DNA from: Mesotaenium endlicherianum
Lineage: Eukaryota; Streptophyta; Zygnematophyceae; Zygnematales; Mesotaeniaceae
NCBI GenBank assembly: GCA_009602735.1
Contig: WELA01006381.1
Location: forward strand, 335,367 to 399,366
Length of the DNA stretch: 64,000 nucleotides
Reading direction: 5' to 3'
The notes below the pieces were generated by a model. It was not told the DNA's origin. It searched no databases and saw only the letters and a list, made by a program, of their open reading frames with translations. This document shows positions 47,177-57,731 of this stretch, in pieces. Made by a program: the position numbers and the translations under genes. The first letter of the stretch is position 1. Each line of letters starts with the position of its first letter.

Positions 47177-48194
47177 GAGCAGCAGCAGGAGGAGGGGGAC
47201 AGAGATTGAGTTGGCACAGGTGCTCGGCTCACCCGGCCTCCGGGCGGCCTCTGGTGAAGTTGCCGCCCAAGTTCCCGTTGAAGTAGAAGAGCAGTGGCCG
47301 CTCCTCCATGGGCCTGCCCTCCCCCGCCACCCCCCTCTCCTGCTGTCAAGTCACACAGTGGATGGCTCACACTGGAGCACGAGCACACATGCGAAAGACT
47401 TCTATATGGTAAGGCATGCCTGCTCTGGAGTGCTGACCTGTCCCACAGACGGCCTGCCAGGTGGTCCACAGTGGGAGGCTTCCAAGCCGGCATGACGATG
47501 TCCTTGGCGGGGTCAAAGCAAGGGTGGCCCCCCCGCATTGCCTGAGGTATGAGCTGCCAGTCGTCGCCTCGATACGCCGTGGTGGAGCGGTTATGCTTGC
47601 TCATTGTGTTGCCCCAGTGCGAGATCATGATGGAGCTCCAGATGGCACTCGGAGCCTCGCACGCGCCCTCATCCCACGCATGCACCTGCACCCCAATGCA
47701 CCAGCAGCACCTGTGTGCACGTGAGCTGCCGCTGCCTACACCCCCAAGGAGCGGACGCAACCCTCCCTCCCTCCCTCCCTCCCTCACTCACTCTCTGCTG
47801 CAGTCCTCTGCAGGAGGGCGACAGGGCGTGGGCAGAGAGAGAGGGAGAGAGAGACAAAGCGCACATACCCACAGGTGGTCCTTGCCCGCGTGGCGCTCCC
47901 AGAAGGGGTACTCGCGCCGAATGTACTCGTACGCGCGCATGTAGAAGTCCGCCACGTAGTAGGGCCGCGCACCTCTGAAGTCCTGCACGTCCCCCCTCCC
48001 CCCTTACTCCCACCCATGCTCACACACTGTGGCAGTCGTGCCAGTGCTGCAAATGCGTCTCCAGCCGCATACACACGCCATATGGAGGGCAGCAGCAAAC
48101 AGGCGGGAGAATCACCACGGGCGTGTGAGCGTGCATGCATGCATGCGTGCATGTGTTGGCGCGTGTTTGTTTGTGTGAGTGTGTGTATCCACGT

Positions 48195-48254
<60 letters not shown>

Positions 48255-49387
48255 CTGTGTGTGCACGTGTGTGCCCGTGCGTACATTCATGAGCGTGCGG
48301 GGGGAGTCGTCGGCGCGGACGTGCATGCAGGCGCCCAGCACGGGCACGTAGAAGTAGTCCGCCTCGTCGCCGTTGGTGGTGCGGTGCGGGCTCGCCAGCA
48401 GCGCCTCCAGCAGCATTGGCTGCCACCCCCACCCCGCAGGACGCAGACACATGTCACGCTCTCCCGAGGCAAAGCCTCGCTTCCTCCACGTCCTTATGTG
48501 CCTCCCACGCACTTGAAGACGGGCACACTGCGACGCGTGCCACACCCACAGTTTGTGGACTGGACCTCTCAAGCCTTGGCAGCAGAGAGTTGCATGGCTG
48601 GGAGGGGTTGCCTCCACCTCCCCGGTTTGGACTCCAGTCCGGGAACAGAAGCAGGTGGGGGCGGGGGCCTCGAGCGAACCTCAAGGCCGTACAGGAGGCC
48701 CATGTTGAGCTCCGTGACGTTCTCGCCCGCGTGTATCCACGGCACGCACTGGTACTTGTACAGCCGCCCCTGCCCGTCCTCCCCCCCGCCACACAGCCTC
48801 AGGCACACTCACGGTCCCCGCGCAACCCTACACCTACACCCTGTGCCCCCTACACCCCTGCACCCTCTCATAGGGAAGCGGGTCTGACCTGCAGCTGATC
48901 CGTGGTGAACTCGGTGCGAAGGTCGTACACGTAGATGAGCGGCCGCCGCCGCACCACCGTCCGGCTGCTGCCCCATGTTGGGGGCGGCGCTGCTACCCCC
49001 CCTGCCGCCGTTGCCGCTGCTTTGTCTTTTAGGCCCTGCCTGCCCAGCAGCGCCCTTCTGCCGCCTGCGTCTGATGGGACGTCCGCAGGCACCTGCAGCC
49101 ATTCCGGCAGGGCAGCGCCGGCAGCGGGCAGCGCGGAGGTGGAGGAGGGAATGCTGCAGTCAATGCCGTACCACCCGCCCTCGCACTGCCACCTCCACCC
49201 CGTTTCTCCCCAGGTTTTGAGCGTCAGAGTACGCATGGTTCGCATTAGGGGGCAGTCTTTGCACCATGCCCCTCCCTGGCAGGGCCTCTCTCCCTCACTG
49301 TGCGTGTGTGTGTGTGTGTTTGTGTTATAGGACAGGGGGAATAGAAGCCCGCAAGCCCTCCACTCCACCCAGGGAGGGGGGCCAGGG

Positions 49388-49434
<47 letters not shown>

Positions 49435-49705
49435 CCTGGCAGAAGCCGGTGAGGCAGGCGCCGCGGCCGGAGCACTGCGAGAAGCAGAAGGGCAGCGTGG
49501 GCACCTCGCACCAGTCTCCTGCGGCGTCGTCGTGGTTGCAGAAGCACTGCTCCTGCGGCGTCGCCCCGTGCCGCTCCATGTCCGCGGGGTCCGCGTTGCA
49601 CCAGCCAGGGGCGTGCTGGCTGGCGTTGTAGAGCGAGTCCCGGTTCAGCACCGTGCGGTCCACCACGTCACTCCTGCTCGCCCTCCAGTGCACGCGCGTG
49701 CGCGC

Positions 49706-49736
<31 letters not shown>

Positions 49737-50916
49737 TGTTTTGTGAGCGAGGGGAGGGGAAGGGGGAGGGGGAGGGAGAGGCGGGGAGAGAGGGAGAGGG
49801 AGAGAGAGGGAGAGGGCAACAACAGAGGGCATGGGGAGTGCGTGGGCGGTGCGCCGGCCCCAGCAGTCAGCAATGCGTGCGTCCCGATGCAGCAGCAGCC
49901 AGGAGACAGAAGCCAGCAGCCCACGATGCTCAGGTACCCCCACCTGTGAAGAGCAGAAGCGTGTGAGCCAGGTGGAAGGCCAGGGGCAGCCGAGGAATGG
50001 GCGGGGCGGGGNGAACTTGGAGCCGGGCCCGCACACGCAGCGCCCCGTGTGCAAGTCGCAGTGGGCCGCGCACAAGGACACGATCCAGACGCCGTACGGG
50101 AAGCCATCTATGGGCTCCCGGTTGCACGGGTAGTTGTCCAGCTCGGAGCAGTCCTCGCCTGCACCCCACCCCTCCCTCCCAGGCCAACCCTGTTGGTCTC
50201 ACTCCTCCTGATGGTGGTAGCTCAGGCGTGAGCTTGCTCTCTTGTCCTGCCAGGAAATGCCGGTTCTGTCCTGCTATGTCGAGCGATGGCAAAGAGCGTG
50301 AATGCAGCTAGTGAGCACGTGCTGGCACGTGCGTCTCCCGTGCCCTAGCTTCATGCAAGCTGGGACATCACAAAGAGTGTTCACCTTTATAGCCGCGCTC
50401 GCAGCGGCAGACTCCGAGCTCATGATTGCACACCCCGTGCCTGCTGCAGTCTCCTGGACAAAACTCCCCATATGCGTCCTATTCCCACCAACTGAGGGCA
50501 TGAGCATAAGTGGAAGTAGCGAAGAAGGACAGTGCGGAGGTACCAAGAGTAGCCCTTGCCTGCACAGTTTTGCATCATTCAATGAAGGAACAGTCTGTGC
50601 ATTGCAGTACCTCCTTGATGAAGACAGGCTTTGACACTCCCCCACATTCTCTCAACCAGCGCCCAACGCCACTTTTCCAGGGTGCACCCCCATACAGCAC
50701 GCCAGCTGACCGGTCAGGAGAAAATTCCATGAATCCCGGAACACGTTGGAGACGCTTTGAGTCCAAGCGTAATTCCTTTCCGACATGGTATACGTCCACA
50801 ATCACGAATAGAACAAGTAGAAGAAAGATTGGAACGAGTCGAACAAGATGGTGACGGGGCTCTCTTATTACTTCCGTCTGTTGACTACCTTCCGTTTGCC
50901 TACTTGCCTCCTCCAT
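44994..50916 (-). CDS. Exostosin-family (GT47) glycosyltransferase with EGF-like repeats, ExAD-like
   Basis: About fourteen exons. The ATG is at 50916 (the longer frame starts with TTG). Exon 1 (50916-50611) encodes a type II membrane anchor (VPIFLLLVLFVIVDVY). EGF-like modules follow: CSRHGVCNHELGVCRCERGY (50478-50385), CDLHTGRCVCGPG (50158 downward), CSGRGACLTGFCQ and CEGGWYGIDC. The GT47 domain starts at RPLIYVYDLRTEF and continues with NGDEADYFYVPVLGACM, YPFWERHAGKDHLW, MISHWGNTMSKHNRSTTAYR, HPCFDPAKDIVMPAWK, LLFYFNGNLGGN, KFCGVFPGDGFSARMEDSVL, GCIPVIIQDGVMLPFENV and AEDDIPAMIRILR. The last exon (45095-44994) gives KLHNDPWRRE ... KDYGVPTSC. This order matches Arabidopsis At3g57630 (ExAD, an extensin arabinosyltransferase) as I recall it. 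It should act in the Golgi on cell-wall glycoproteins. Two introns appear to start with GC. A single N at 50012 and a 34-N gap lie inside. Confidence 0.88.
45849..45914. other. 34-N assembly gap bordered by poly-C, in a GT47 intron
   Basis: N at 45858-45891, entered and left by C runs. On the gene's sense strand these are G tracts. Confidence 0.9.
48196..48252. repeat. (GT)n microsatellite in a GT47 intron
   Basis: Nearly perfect GT dinucleotide run. Further simple repeats in the same gene are (CA)n at 47140-47160, (GA)n at 49390-49431 and (GT)n at 49706-49730. Confidence 0.9.
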
Positions 50917-51215
50917 AGACGACGATATGACTACTATTTCCGTCCTCAAAGCATACCAAGGATGGCACTGACTTCTTAACCACCTTAAGCGAATAATGCA
51001 GGGTCGTCGTGCTAACTTTCATGTTGCAATTTGCCAGCTAGTGCTCTTCCATGGATTTGGCGAACCACTTCCCAGTAATTGAGTGTCGTGCACTAACCGC
51101 GTACGTCAAAACTCTAGTTTGCGATATATACAATATTCGCGTACATACATATAGATAGATCATCGTACAATATATTGGTTAACATGAAAAAATGTAAAGA
51201 ATTTGAAAAGAATGA
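50917..51215. promoter_or_regulatory. GT47 promoter region / left flank of the retroelement nest
   Basis: Short AT-rich stretch between the GT47 start codon and the LTR of element B. No specific site is recognised. Confidence 0.4.
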
Positions 51216-51620
51216 TGTCGCGACTACTATCCGTTTGACGGTGCCGCACGCGCAGCGCAAGCTACGGCCACCCAGGTACGGAAAGTCAACGTTGACTCAC
51301 CAACCACTTGACTGATTACATCGCAGTCAGCGGTTATGTCGGTGTCAAGACCACTGGCAAGGGGTCAATGTCAATGTGCCCCACACCCAGGGATGGGGTA
51401 GGTTTTGACAGCATGGACAGCCGCGAGGCTAGAAGCTGGGGATCAGTGATGAGCCGCCCAGCAGGTACCAAGTCAGGTACTGTGTGACTGGCAGATTAAG
51501 CCAAGTCATGGCCGCAATGCCAAGATAGGTTACGGCCGCCCGGTTGGGAATCTTGAGCAAGTGGCATTTGTTTGTACATGCCGCTCAAGAATTCTTAGCC
51601 ATGAGCCAATTAGGCGTGAC
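51216..51620 (+). repeat. Element B LTR, part 1
   Basis: Matches the reverse complement of 34868-35262 closely. It ends at the 5-bp target site GTGAC used by element N. Confidence 0.8.
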
Positions 51621-52562
51621 TATAACGATCCAAGCTATTTTAGGCGTATTTGGGACGTTTTCCCAATTATCTAAAGTACGTTATACTATTTATCATATTA
51701 TTCGATAAATGATTGCATCATATTCAATTATTCGCCACACGTGTGCGCCGATTAATTCCTGGTCGATTGGCGAAACGACCGAGAAACTATTCCAAAAAGC
51801 GTCGTAACGTAATTCGACTACTTCGCAAAATTACGACATAATTATTCGTAAAGTTACTTTGATTAATTATGAGATGATAACTTATTAAATCATTGATTGA
51901 TTAAGTTGATTTGATTGTCATTATGTCGACAATGCACAATCACAGATTTCGAATTTACGACCAGTCGTTAAAACGAACAAACCGTCGTATCAAGATACGA
52001 CAAACCGTCGTAAAGACAAACGAAACGAAATATGCAAAGTCGCTTTGCATCGACGCGGATTCGATCCCGCGACTTGTCGTTTGAAACGTTCACACCTGAA
52101 CCAATTGGCCAAGTAGTTATTCGTAATTCCTGCTTCATGACGTAATAATTTGAACGCGACTCCGCGAACAGTCGCGACTTTTCGAAAAGTCGCGAGAACG
52201 CGAAAACGCCCGTTTGGCGCGAACCGGTTTTCTGAAAACCATTGAAAAGTCTCCAAACCGCCAAACGGCGCGTTTCGAGCATTCGGCCGAATGGGACACG
52301 TCCCTTCGACCGTTTTCGTTGAACATGAACCAGTGCCCTAGGTGGTGACTCGAAGCACTCCAGTGCCTCATGTTGTGCAGGTATAAATACCTGTAGAGTC
52401 ATTGTGAGTGCAACTCTCACAAGCACACATTCTACGTTAGTTTACATTTTCGCTCTTTCGAGTATTCGTCGATTTACACAATTATACAGATTCTCCTTCC
52501 ACTTGAATTAGATATTCCTTGAATACCGAGGAAAGATCCTCTCGAAAAGAAAAAACGTAACA
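51621..52562 (+). repeat. 5' LTR of element N
   Basis: 942 bases, ending CGTAACA. It begins TATAACGATCC, where the 3' copy begins TGTAACGATCC, so the first dinucleotide is mutated. A TATAAATA box lies at 52382-52389. A tRNA-like segment with Pol III A and B boxes lies on the minus strand (52057-52111). Confidence 0.93.
52057..52111 (-). promoter_or_regulatory. tRNA-like Pol III A-box/B-box pair in LTR
   Basis: The minus strand has TGGCCAATTGG (52111-52101), a good A box, and GGATCGAATCC (52067-52057), one mismatch from the B-box consensus. Their starts are 44 bases apart, as in tRNA genes. A T-arm stem (CGCGG/CCGCG) is present, but the anticodon stem and acceptor stem do not pair. The same segment is at 57226-57280 in the 3' LTR. 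Confidence 0.45.
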
Positions 52563-52563
52563 T

Positions 52564-52576
52564 TGGTATCGGAGCC
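52564..52576 (+). other. Primer-binding site of element N
   Basis: TGGTATCGGAGCC starts two bases after the LTR end. It is of the initiator-Met tRNA type common in plant LTR elements. Confidence 0.85.
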
Positions 52577-52714
52577 GATCTCGGTTTCTCCAAGGAAATT
52601 TTATTTTTTTTAGTGGCCAGAAAATCTGTTGGATTTTCTGCCGGATTCTGTCGTCGAATCTAACCGCTTTCTTGATTCTGTGTAGATTCGCCCTCGATTC
52701 ATTTCCGGTTCGCG

Positions 52715-53359
52715 ATGACTCGCGGCCGTCGGATCGAAATCATCTACATCGACGACGATTCACCCCGCCGGCCTCGCGTCTCGCCGCGTGTTGCCTCGGC
52801 GCCGACTCGGCCGTCGCCGACTTATTCGCCGATGGCTCCGCCCGGCTCGCAGCGCTCATCACCCGTCGATCTTCGATCGTACGAGATATTGTCGCCGGAA
52901 CGCTCGTCACCCACACCTCCCACCCACGCCGAACTTCGGAACACCACACCCGAACCTACCCGCTCTCGTTATCCACGCGGCCGAACACCGTCGCCTCGTG
53001 CGCCTCGTGAACGGCCGGATGTCATTGATTCCTTGCCGTTTTCTGAACATGAGCACTACTACCACATGTGGAATGATTATGGGCATTGGATGGAATTGCG
53101 CGACCAACCCACCCTAGAGGACTATCAAAATGTGTATAGCCCTCGGTTCCGCAACCGCTCGGGTTTTGTTCGTCCGCCCATGCCCGTGCGGGGATACACC
53201 ACATATCGTGGGTATGTTGATTACATGTGGTCTACCCACCGTGTTAGTCTTTCCGAGCATCTCTTTGACAGGGATTTGTATCGTGATCGGTCAGGCGACC
53301 ATTATTGCGGCCATTGCATAAATGCTAGCGTCGATTACATTTGCTGCCCTTATTTGTGA
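52715..53359 (+). CDS. Short Gag-position ORF of element N
   Basis: A 214-codon ATG frame. The first ~100 residues are Arg/Ser/Pro-rich. The rest is Tyr-rich (EHEHYYHMWNDYGHWMELRD) with late Cys pairs (YCGHC, ICC) that do not form a CCHC knuckle. I do not recognise a capsid domain. About 420 bases of broken frame separate it from the protease. It could be a truncated Gag or an unrelated leader protein. Confidence 0.5.
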   Translation: MTRGRRIEIIYIDDDSPRRPRVSPRVASAPTRPSPTYSPMAPPGSQRSSPVDLRSYEILSPERSSPTPPTHAELRNTTPEPTRSRYPRGRTPSPRAPRERPDVIDSLPFSEHEHYYHMWNDYGHWMELRDQPTLEDYQNVYSPRFRNRSGFVRPPMPVRGYTTYRGYVDYMWSTHRVSLSEHLFDRDLYRDRSGDHYCGHCINASVDYICCPYL

Positions 53360-53783
53360 TAAATAGCTATTGTTTAGCTATTGACAACACGACTTAGTGA
53401 GCAGGAAATTCTAGGTGTTTGTTCGCAAGCACCAAAGGTTCTTGTACACTCCGGCATACCCGATATAAATATAATTCGAAACGAATGTATTTGTCTGCAA
53501 GTGTTGAGCTTTGCCGAGTTTTTGGAACTCGAGTGCATCCATGATTGCATGTTCTTGCATTACAGCCGCATGATCCTAACCTTGCAAAGTGTTACGCACA
53601 CTTGGCTCATTTAAGGAGAATGCACATGTGCCTTGCACCAATTTATATTGCTGCATTCGCAAAACGACGCGCGTACGATGAGCCTTTCACTCAATTTCGC
53701 GCGGTATTGGCAATGCAAAATGGGATTTTGGTAAAGGACCTCCATATTTCCCACATTCCTCTAAGGCGAGGACATTGCTAGTG

Positions 53784-54800
53784 ATGCATAATGCTTCTTT
53801 GGGGCTAAGTATGACGTTTGACGCGAAAGTTTCAGGCAAGTCATGCTTCACCATCATTGATTCAGGCGCGTCAGTGAGCTTCATTAGTGCACGTTTTGCA
53901 CAAGGGATGAAGTTGATTCCAACACTCAAGAACGAGGACCTTCGACTTGGCGATGGTTCCTTAGCTTGTAATCTTGGAAAGATAAAGTTGCAGCACAAAG
54001 TGCAATCATACATCGGCCACGAACAATTCTATGTTACTAAGTTGCCCGAGGGTATTGATGCAATTTTGGGAACAACTTGGCTTACGCAAACAAGTGCATT
54101 GCTTGACTTCAGTCAAAAGACATGCATTGTACGCAAAGGGACAAGGAAGATCACTCTTCAATCCCTAAAGCCCGATATGGAATTACAAAGTCCCTCCAAG
54201 ACTCTTCGATTGTCCATAAAGCAAGCTAGACGTTTGGCAAAGAAAGGTCAAAATGTTTTCTTTGGATTACTACGACTTGATTCCCCAGTCACTAAGCTCT
54301 CCAAGGAGGAGCCTACACTCAATTTGACTGGTNAGCTCTCCAAGGAGGAGCCTACACTCAATTTGACTGGTCATGAAGACACACTTACAGCTGAACTTTC
54401 TGCTCTTTTGCAAAAGTACGAGTCAGTGTTTCCAAGTGAAATGACGCCTGGCCTCCCGCCTGATAGGGGTATTGGATATACGATTCCTCTCGTTCCTGAT
54501 GCTCTACCAACTTGGCGACCAATTTATCGCCTCAGCCCGTTGGAGATGAACGAAATGAAAGCCCAAATTAGCGATTTGCTTGAGAAAGAATGGATTGAGC
54601 CGAGCTCTTCTCCATTTGGGGCCCCCATACTCTTTGTCCAAAAGAAAGATGAAACGCTCAGGATGTGCATTGATTATCGTGCGCTGAACAACATAACGAT
54701 CAAGAACCGCTATTCGTTGCCTCGCATTGATGACTTGTTTGATTCGGTGCAGGGGGCATACGTGTTCTCCTCGCTTGATTTAGCCCAAGGCTATCATTAG
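53784..54800 (+). pseudogene. Pol of element N, first half: protease and RT N-terminus, ends at amber codon
   Basis: The retropepsin motif is FTIIDSGASVSFIS with DAILGTTWL downstream. RT begins with [15 protein letters not shown] and includes [20 protein letters not shown] and [11 protein letters not shown]. The frame stops at TAG (54798-54800) right after LDLAQGYH, where the family has a conserved Gln. A single N at 54333 is flanked by a perfect 38-base duplication (54295-54332 and 54334-54371), an unmerged contig overlap. Confidence 0.88.
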
Positions 54801-56734
54801 ATACGAATCACACCAGAGGATGTTCCAAAGACAGCGTTTCGTACGCCTATTGGACACTTCCAATACAAAGTCCTAAGTTTTGGACTGACAAATGCACCAG
54901 CGACATTCCAAAGCACGATGAACGATTTGATTAGACCAGACCTTACTTGGGAAAATTCGTCCAGGTTTACCTCGACGATATCCTCGTCTATTCAAAGAAC
55001 AGGGACGAGCATTACAAGCACCTCAAGTTGGTGTTGCAAATCCTTCGTGAGCAAGAGCTGTATGCTAAGCTCAAGAAATGTTCCTTCCTAAAGGATGAAC
55101 TTTTGTACCTCGGACATATAGTGGGTTCGAAAGGAGTGCGCCCTGACCCAGCCAAGATTGCGTGTGTCGCAGATTGGCCTGTCCCGACAGATGTGCATAC
55201 TGTTCGTTCATTCCTTGGGTTTGCAAACTACTTTCGTAAGTTTATGCAAGGTTACTCAGTGATGGCCGCGCCACTCACTGCTCTGACAAGGAAAGATAGA
55301 CTTTTCATTTGGAATGAGACTACGCAGATTGCGTTCGAGCGCATTAAGTATGCACTCACTAATGCGCCACTTCTCTCATTAGCCGATCCCGACTTGCCTT
55401 ACGAAGTAGTGGCCGATGCGTCTGGTGTTGGAGTAGGGGCTATCCTGCTGCAGGCGGGCAAGCCTATAAGTTTTGAGAGTCGAAAGTTGACACCTGCCAA
55501 ACAAAATTACTCAACGACAGAGCAGGAGCTCTGGGCAGTCATATATGCTTTAAAAACTTGGCGAGGTTATTTGGAAGGCTGCAAGGGTTTGACCGTGGTC
55601 ACGGACCACTGTCCAAATACCTTCTTTCAATTACAACCAACGTTATCGAGGCGCCAGACGAGATGGTCTGAGTTCTTGCAACGATTCCACTTTAACTGGG
55701 AGTATCGCCCTGGTTGCAATAATGTTGCGGACCCATTAAGTCGAATTCCCCTCCGCCACTTGATGTTGGGGACTGTTGCTAGTTTGCAAGGAAAAAATGG
55801 TCAGGTTTCGAGGGCGGCCACCCTTGATTCTGCTGTACCCCCCGAGACGACTGGCGTTGCCTGGCCTGGTGACGCGGGCCAACCCGATTTGGATAGCGTG
55901 CAAACTTCTGAAGTACTTGACCTGCATCAACTATTTCAAGAGGGCTATCTCAAAGATCCGTTTTTCCTAGATCTCCAGGGTTCTGACTTGAGCGGTGTAG
56001 CCGTGACGATGGACAGAATGGACAAAAGGAAAGGACACTCAGACTATACGTTTGAGGACGGTTTTTGGTGGCACAATGGGCGCATTGCTGTCCCAGAAGG
56101 CCGAGTAAGACATGAGCTCCTACGAGAGGCGCATGACTCTCCTTACTCTGGTCATCATGGAATTACCAAAATCACACATCTTTTGCACCGAGGGTACATT
56201 TGGCCGTCCCTCAAGGTTGATGTTACTGAGTACATTATCAACTCCGCGACATGTCAGAGGAATAAGCCGAGCCATACGTGGCCAGCTGGGAAGTTGCAAC
56301 CATTAGAACTTGCAGGTGCTCCTTGGGAAAGCATAAGCCTCGACTTTGTCGTTGAATTGCCTACCATCGATAGAGGACACGATGGGGTGTTGACGATCGT
56401 GGATCGTTTCACTAAGATTGTACACTTTGTGGCCACTAAACCATCACTTGATGCAGTCGCGACCGCGCGTCTCTTCGTGGATCACGTGTTCAAGTTGCAT
56501 GGTATGCCGAAAGAGATCATAAGCGATCGTGATAGTCGATTTACGAGCCACTTCTGGCAGGAAGTTTGCTCGCATTTTGGCACAAACCTTAAGATGTCAA
56601 CTAGCTTCCATCCTCAGACCGATGGTCAGACAGAACGCCTGAATCGGGTTCTGCAACAGTTCCTTAGGCATTATGTGAATCCTCGTCAAGACAACTGGGA
56701 CACCCTCCTGTCAGTTGCAGAGTTGACACATTAA
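54801..56734 (+). pseudogene. Pol of element N, second half: RT catalytic core, RNase H, integrase lacking its C-terminal domain
   Basis: Sequence after the amber codon keeps the first frame ([29 protein letters not shown]) up to a frameshift near 54940. From there a 595-codon frame has the RT box [10 protein letters not shown], the RNase H blocks DASGVGVGAILL and TTEQELWAVIYAL, an integrase HHCC region and the DDE core (LDFVVELP, ISDRDSRF, TDGQTERLN). It ends at SVAELTH, only 55 bases before the 3' LTR, so the integrase C-terminal domain and any chromodomain are missing. An internal 3' deletion next to the polypurine tract is likely. Confidence 0.88.
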
Positions 56735-56776
56735 GACTTAAAAGACGTACGCTTAACGAGGACGTTAAGTTCTTTT

Positions 56777-56789
56777 AAGGGGGGAGGAG
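56777..56789 (+). other. Polypurine tract of element N
   Basis: AAGGGGGGAGGAG directly abuts the TG that opens the 3' LTR. Confidence 0.85.
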
Positions 56790-57731
56790 TGTAACGATCC
56801 GAGCTATTTTAGGCGTATTTGGGACGTTTTCCCAATTACCTAAAGTACGTTATACTATTTATCATATTATTCGATAAATGATTGCATCATATTCAATTAT
56901 TCGCCACACGTGTGCGCCGATTAATTTCTGGTCGATTGGCGAAACGACCGAGAAACTATTCCAAAAAGCGTCGTAACGTAATTCGACTACTTCGCAAAAT
57001 TACGACATAATTATTCGTAAAGTTACTTTGATTAATTATGAGATGATAACTTATTAAATCATTGATTGATTAAGTTGATTTGATTGTCATTATTTCGACA
57101 ATGCACAATCACAGATTTCGAATTTACGACCAGTCGTTAATACGAACAAACCGTCGTATCAAGATACGACAAACCGTCATAAAGACAAACGAAACGAAAT
57201 ATGCAAAGTCGCTTTGCATCGACGCGGATTCGATCCCGCGACTTGTCGTTTGAAACGTTCACACCTGAACCAATTGGCCAAGTAGTTATTCGTAACTCCT
57301 GGTTCATGACGTAATGATTTGAACGCGACTCCGCGAACAGTCGCGACTTTTCGAAAAGTCGCGAGAACGCGAAAACGCCCGTTTGGCGCGAACCGGTTTT
57401 CTGAAAACCATTGAAAAGTCTCCAAACCGCCAAACGGCGCGTTTCGAGCATTCGGCCGAATGGGACACGTCCCTTCGACCGTTTTCGTTGAACATGAACC
57501 AGTGCCCTAGGTGGTGACTCGAAGCACTCCAGTGCCTCATGTTGTGCAGGTATAAATACCTGTAGAGTCATTGTGAGTGCAACTCTCACAAGCACACATT
57601 CTACGTTAGTTTACATTTTTGCTCTTTCGAGTATTCGTCGATTTACACAGTTATACAGATTCTCCTTCCACTTGAATTAAATATTCCTTGAATACCGAGG
57701 AAAGATCCTCTCGAAAAGCAGAAACGTAACA
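56790..57731 (+). repeat. 3' LTR of element N
   Basis: 942 bases from TGTAACGATCC to CGTAACA, the same length as the 5' LTR and nearly identical to it. Confidence 0.93.

Larger units (their letters stand above)
51621..57731 (+). mobile_element. Element N: young Ty3/gypsy retrotransposon nested in the LTR of element B
   Basis: Two 942-base LTRs (51621-52562 and 56790-57731) are offset by exactly 5169 bases and differ at only about 15 positions by eye. Target duplication GTGAC occurs at 51616-51620 and 57732-57736. The primer-binding site is TGGTATCGGAGCC at 52564 and the polypurine tract is at 56777-56789. Internal Pol order is protease, RT, RNase H, integrase. The copy has a nonsense codon and a frameshift in RT, and the integrase lacks its C-terminal domain. 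Confidence 0.93.

Noticed and set aside
48020-48351. His/Thr-rich and Cys/Val-rich ORFs
   Set aside because: They are translations of the (GT)n microsatellite in an intron of the GT47 gene.
52020-52130. A functional tRNA gene
   Set aside because: The A and B boxes are good, but the anticodon and acceptor stems do not pair. Kept only as tRNA-like.
51968-52426. 152-codon minus-strand ORF found twice (also 57137-57595), suggesting a conserved gene
   Set aside because: The two copies are simply the two LTRs of element N. The ORF is antisense, has no domain and overlaps the tRNA-like segment and TATA box.
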